Source of the DNA: CAWATZ01 sp963784995
GTDB lineage: Bacteria > Planctomycetota > Planctomycetia > Gemmatales > Gemmataceae
Reading direction: 5' to 3'
DNA length: 64,000 nt
Assembly: GCA_963784995.1 (NCBI GenBank)
Contig: CAWATZ010000012.1
Coordinates: 310,001 to 374,000 of the forward strand
Shown: piece after piece, positions 62,350 through 64,000 of the stretch
How positions within the stretch are numbered: position 1 is the first letter of the stretch
Layout of the letters: each line of letters starts with the position of its first letter
Made by a program: the position numbers and the translations under genes
Notes under the pieces: generated by a model
Databases searched by the model: none
Seen by the model: only the letters and a program-made list of their open reading frames with translations
Told to the model about the DNA's origin: nothing

Positions 62350-64000
62350 CTGCAACTCACGAGATAATCCAGCAAATCCGCAGCCTCCTGCGCCGTCAGG
62401 TGCGCCAGCATCCCCGCCGGCATCAGCGACACTCGCGACGGCTGGAACTGCTCGACGTCCTTGTTCGGTACGACCACTTCCTTGTTCTGGGCATCGCGGA
62501 GGACCACTTCCTTTGCGTCCCGCCGCACCAGCAATCCCGTGAGCGACTTCCCCTGAGCCGTCACGACCAGGTACGCCGTGAATGCCGGCTCGATCTTGAC
62601 CGACGGCTCCAGGATGCTTTCCAGCAGCTCCTCCCGTTTCCGCTGTTTGCCGATCAGGGTCAGCTCCGGGCCGAGGTTGATCCCCTTGTCGCCGATCTTG
62701 TGGCAGTCGGCGCACTTGTTCGCGGTAGCCCAGAACAGGGCCTTGCCCCGGCCGGCGTCGCCGGTCCGCGACAGGATCGCCGATGGCCGGGGATTGGGAC
62801 CGAGCTTGCGCTCCTTGCCGTCAGAGGGCAGGTAACCCTCGAACAGGTCGCGTGTCGGTCCATACGGCAATTTCGCGGCCAGTGCCAGGAGTCGATCCCT
62901 GTCGGCACGCGGCAGTTCCCCGCGTCCCAGCATCCGGGCCAATGCCAGCGCTTCTTCCGGTCGGGCAAGCTGCCGGGACAGCTCGGCGTCCGAAGAGAAT
63001 CTCAGGCTTCTGATCCAGTCGCCCACTAGCTTCAGCCCGGCCTCGTCCGGCAGTTCCGCCCCGATGTGCGGCATCCGATCCTTGCCGAACTTGGCCATCC
63101 GGTAATACAGGGTACTTCGCTCCGGATGTCCCGGAGCGATGATGCGCGCCTCGGGCAGGCCGAAGTCGCCCCGCGCCGGTCGCACGTCCAGCACCTTCAG
63201 CGCGTCCAGTTTCTTGTCCGCGACCAGCTCCAGCAAGACGGTGCCGCCGCCGCCGAACCGATGGCAGTGGGCGCAGTTGACGTGCAGGTACGACCGCGCC
63301 CGCTGGTCCAGCGTCCCGGCTTCGGGCTGGAACGGATCGTACAGGCGCTCCTCCTTCGCCGCTGACGCGCTGTCGTAAGGCAGCTGCGGCTTGTCGTCCA
63401 GCGTCTTCCGCTGGATAAACCCGAGCTGCGAAAACCGTTCCAGTTGCTGGTCCCGGTTCAGCTGCCCGAGGCTGAACGCCAGCGCATAGCGGGGCCACTG
63501 GTTGTGGCACTGGATGCACTGCGTCCGGTTGAAGAAGGGCCAGACCATTTCGCGCTTGCCGCCCGGAACGCCACGGAGGGCGTTCCCTACCTTGTCGGCG
63601 ACTTGCAGGATCTTCTCTGACCCGGCCGCCGGGACAAGATCCGCTTCCGACTGATCGTCCCTCCAGGCGTAGCTGTAAGCCCTCCAGTCCAGCCCATCGA
63701 AGTGCAGCAGCTGCGTTTCGACGTACCGGCCGCCCAGCGACAGCGTCTTGACCAGCACGGCGTCCCTGGGAAAGTGCATCCGGAACTTGTGCCAGTACAC
63801 CTGGCTGGGGATGATCTTGCCCTCGCCGGGATAGACGGTGACGCTGGAGGTCCCGGGCAAGGCGACCCAGTGCTGGGCAGTCGCTCCGTCCTGCCACTGG
63901 TGGACTATCTGGAACGGCTCGACGCCCGGGGCCGGCTTCTGCTCTTTCACGGAGGCGAACAGTCCGGTGTCCGAGAGTGTGGTCGGGAAATGCTTGTTCT
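62346..64000 (-). CDS. Tri-heme c-type cytochrome-like protein (partial)
   Basis: About 550 codons; the reading frame stays open past the GTG at 63948-63950 to the window edge (TLSDTGLFASVKEQKPAPGV), so the N-terminus is missing. Three heme motifs are visible: TQCIQCHNQWPRYALAFS, NCAHCHRFGGGGTVLLE and NKCADCHKIGDKGINLGP. The first part (WVALPGTSSVTVYPGEGKI, HFPRDAVLVKTLSLGGRYVE) resembles a family of secreted multi-heme cytochromes often fused to glucose/sorbosone dehydrogenase-like domains. The C-terminal ~140 residues are the planctomycete heme-binding domain (LLESILEPSVKIEPAFTAYL, QFQPSRVSLMPAGMLAHL). It is probably a periplasmic electron carrier for a sugar or alcohol dehydrogenase. A small palindrome (63565-63586) is read in frame. 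Confidence 0.82.
   Translation of the reverse strand, partial: NKHFPTTLSDTGLFASVKEQKPAPGVEPFQIVHQWQDGATAQHWVALPGTSSVTVYPGEGKIIPSQVYWHKFRMHFPRDAVLVKTLSLGGRYVETQLLHFDGLDWRAYSYAWRDDQSEADLVPAAGSEKILQVADKVGNALRGVPGGKREMVWPFFNRTQCIQCHNQWPRYALAFSLGQLNRDQQLERFSQLGFIQRKTLDDKPQLPYDSASAAKEERLYDPFQPEAGTLDQRARSYLHVNCAHCHRFGGGGTVLLELVADKKLDALKVLDVRPARGDFGLPEARIIAPGHPERSTLYYRMAKFGKDRMPHIGAELPDEAGLKLVGDWIRSLRFSSDAELSRQLARPEEALALARMLGRGELPRADRDRLLALAAKLPYGPTRDLFEGYLPSDGKERKLGPNPRPSAILSRTGDAGRGKALFWATANKCADCHKIGDKGINLGPELTLIGKQRKREELLESILEPSVKIEPAFTAYLVVTAQGKSLTGLLVRRDAKEVVLRDAQNKEVVVPNKDVEQFQPSRVSLMPAGMLAHLTAQEAADLLDYLVSCR
63565..63586. repeat. Small palindrome in frame in the cytochrome gene
   Basis: Arms GGAACGCC (63565-63572) and GGCGTTCC (63579-63586) followed by CTAC. 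It is translated on the minus strand as VGNALRGVPGG. The same style of GTAGGGAACGCC unit resembles the other inserts that begin with GTAG. Confidence 0.65.

Overview
The window is high-GC DNA from a planctomycete, most probably a Gemmata-like (Gemmataceae) lineage. The evidence is lineage-typical: an N-terminal 'LEPLEDRL' secretion signature (1-126), DUF1549/DUF1553, DUF1501, DUF1552 and DUF1587/1592/1588/1585 surface-protein genes with c-type heme motifs, a PVC-type heme-binding dehydrogenase-like gene, two DUF1559 pilin-like proteins, Hank-type kinases fused to TPR or membrane domains, WD40 proteins and an alpha-2-macroglobulin. No rRNA, tRNA or CRISPR was seen.

Layout. 1-8.3 kb: a kinase-TPR gene and the start of a secreted protein (minus), then a divergent membrane-stress-like cluster of one PspA-like and two SPFH proteins (plus). 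8.4-20.6 kb: two back-to-back minus-strand operons of planctomycete cytochrome/surface proteins, each headed by the same promoter-like box. 20.7-24.6 kb: a small membrane protein, an unknown gene, and an IS110-family transposase fused to a DnaG-type CHC2 zinc finger; its roughly 400-base leader is a candidate guide (bridge) RNA region and carries a third copy of the box. 24.7-31.5 kb: a PEGA/WD40 protein and a DUF4062-STAND ATPase-TPR protein with a small partner. 31.5-39 kb: 2-oxoacid:ferredoxin oxidoreductase (two subunits), an Uma2 nuclease and the heme-binding dehydrogenase-like gene. 39-45.5 kb: two DUF1559 genes and a tandem pair of secreted heme proteins. 45.5-54 kb: an acyl-CoA dehydrogenase-like protein, KatG, a VWA-SWIM pair and a kinase with membrane helices. 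54-64 kb: alpha-2-macroglobulin, a DevCAB-like ABC exporter and a tri-heme cytochrome that runs off the right edge.

Two features cut across the window. First, it is full of small palindromic elements in many sequence families. Some sit in frame inside genes (STAND, SWIM, WD40), some at convergent gene ends overlapping stop codons, and one bipartite REP-like family is concentrated in the 13.5-18.2 kb operon, where six of its sites coincide with reading-frame breaks. Second, many otherwise recognisable genes are split by single-base frameshifts (KatG about five, the heme dehydrogenase-like gene about six, WD40-cytochrome about three), while neighbours are intact. Some breaks can be located to one base, so consensus error must be excluded before calling pseudogenes.

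All family assignments come from reading motifs, not from database searches.
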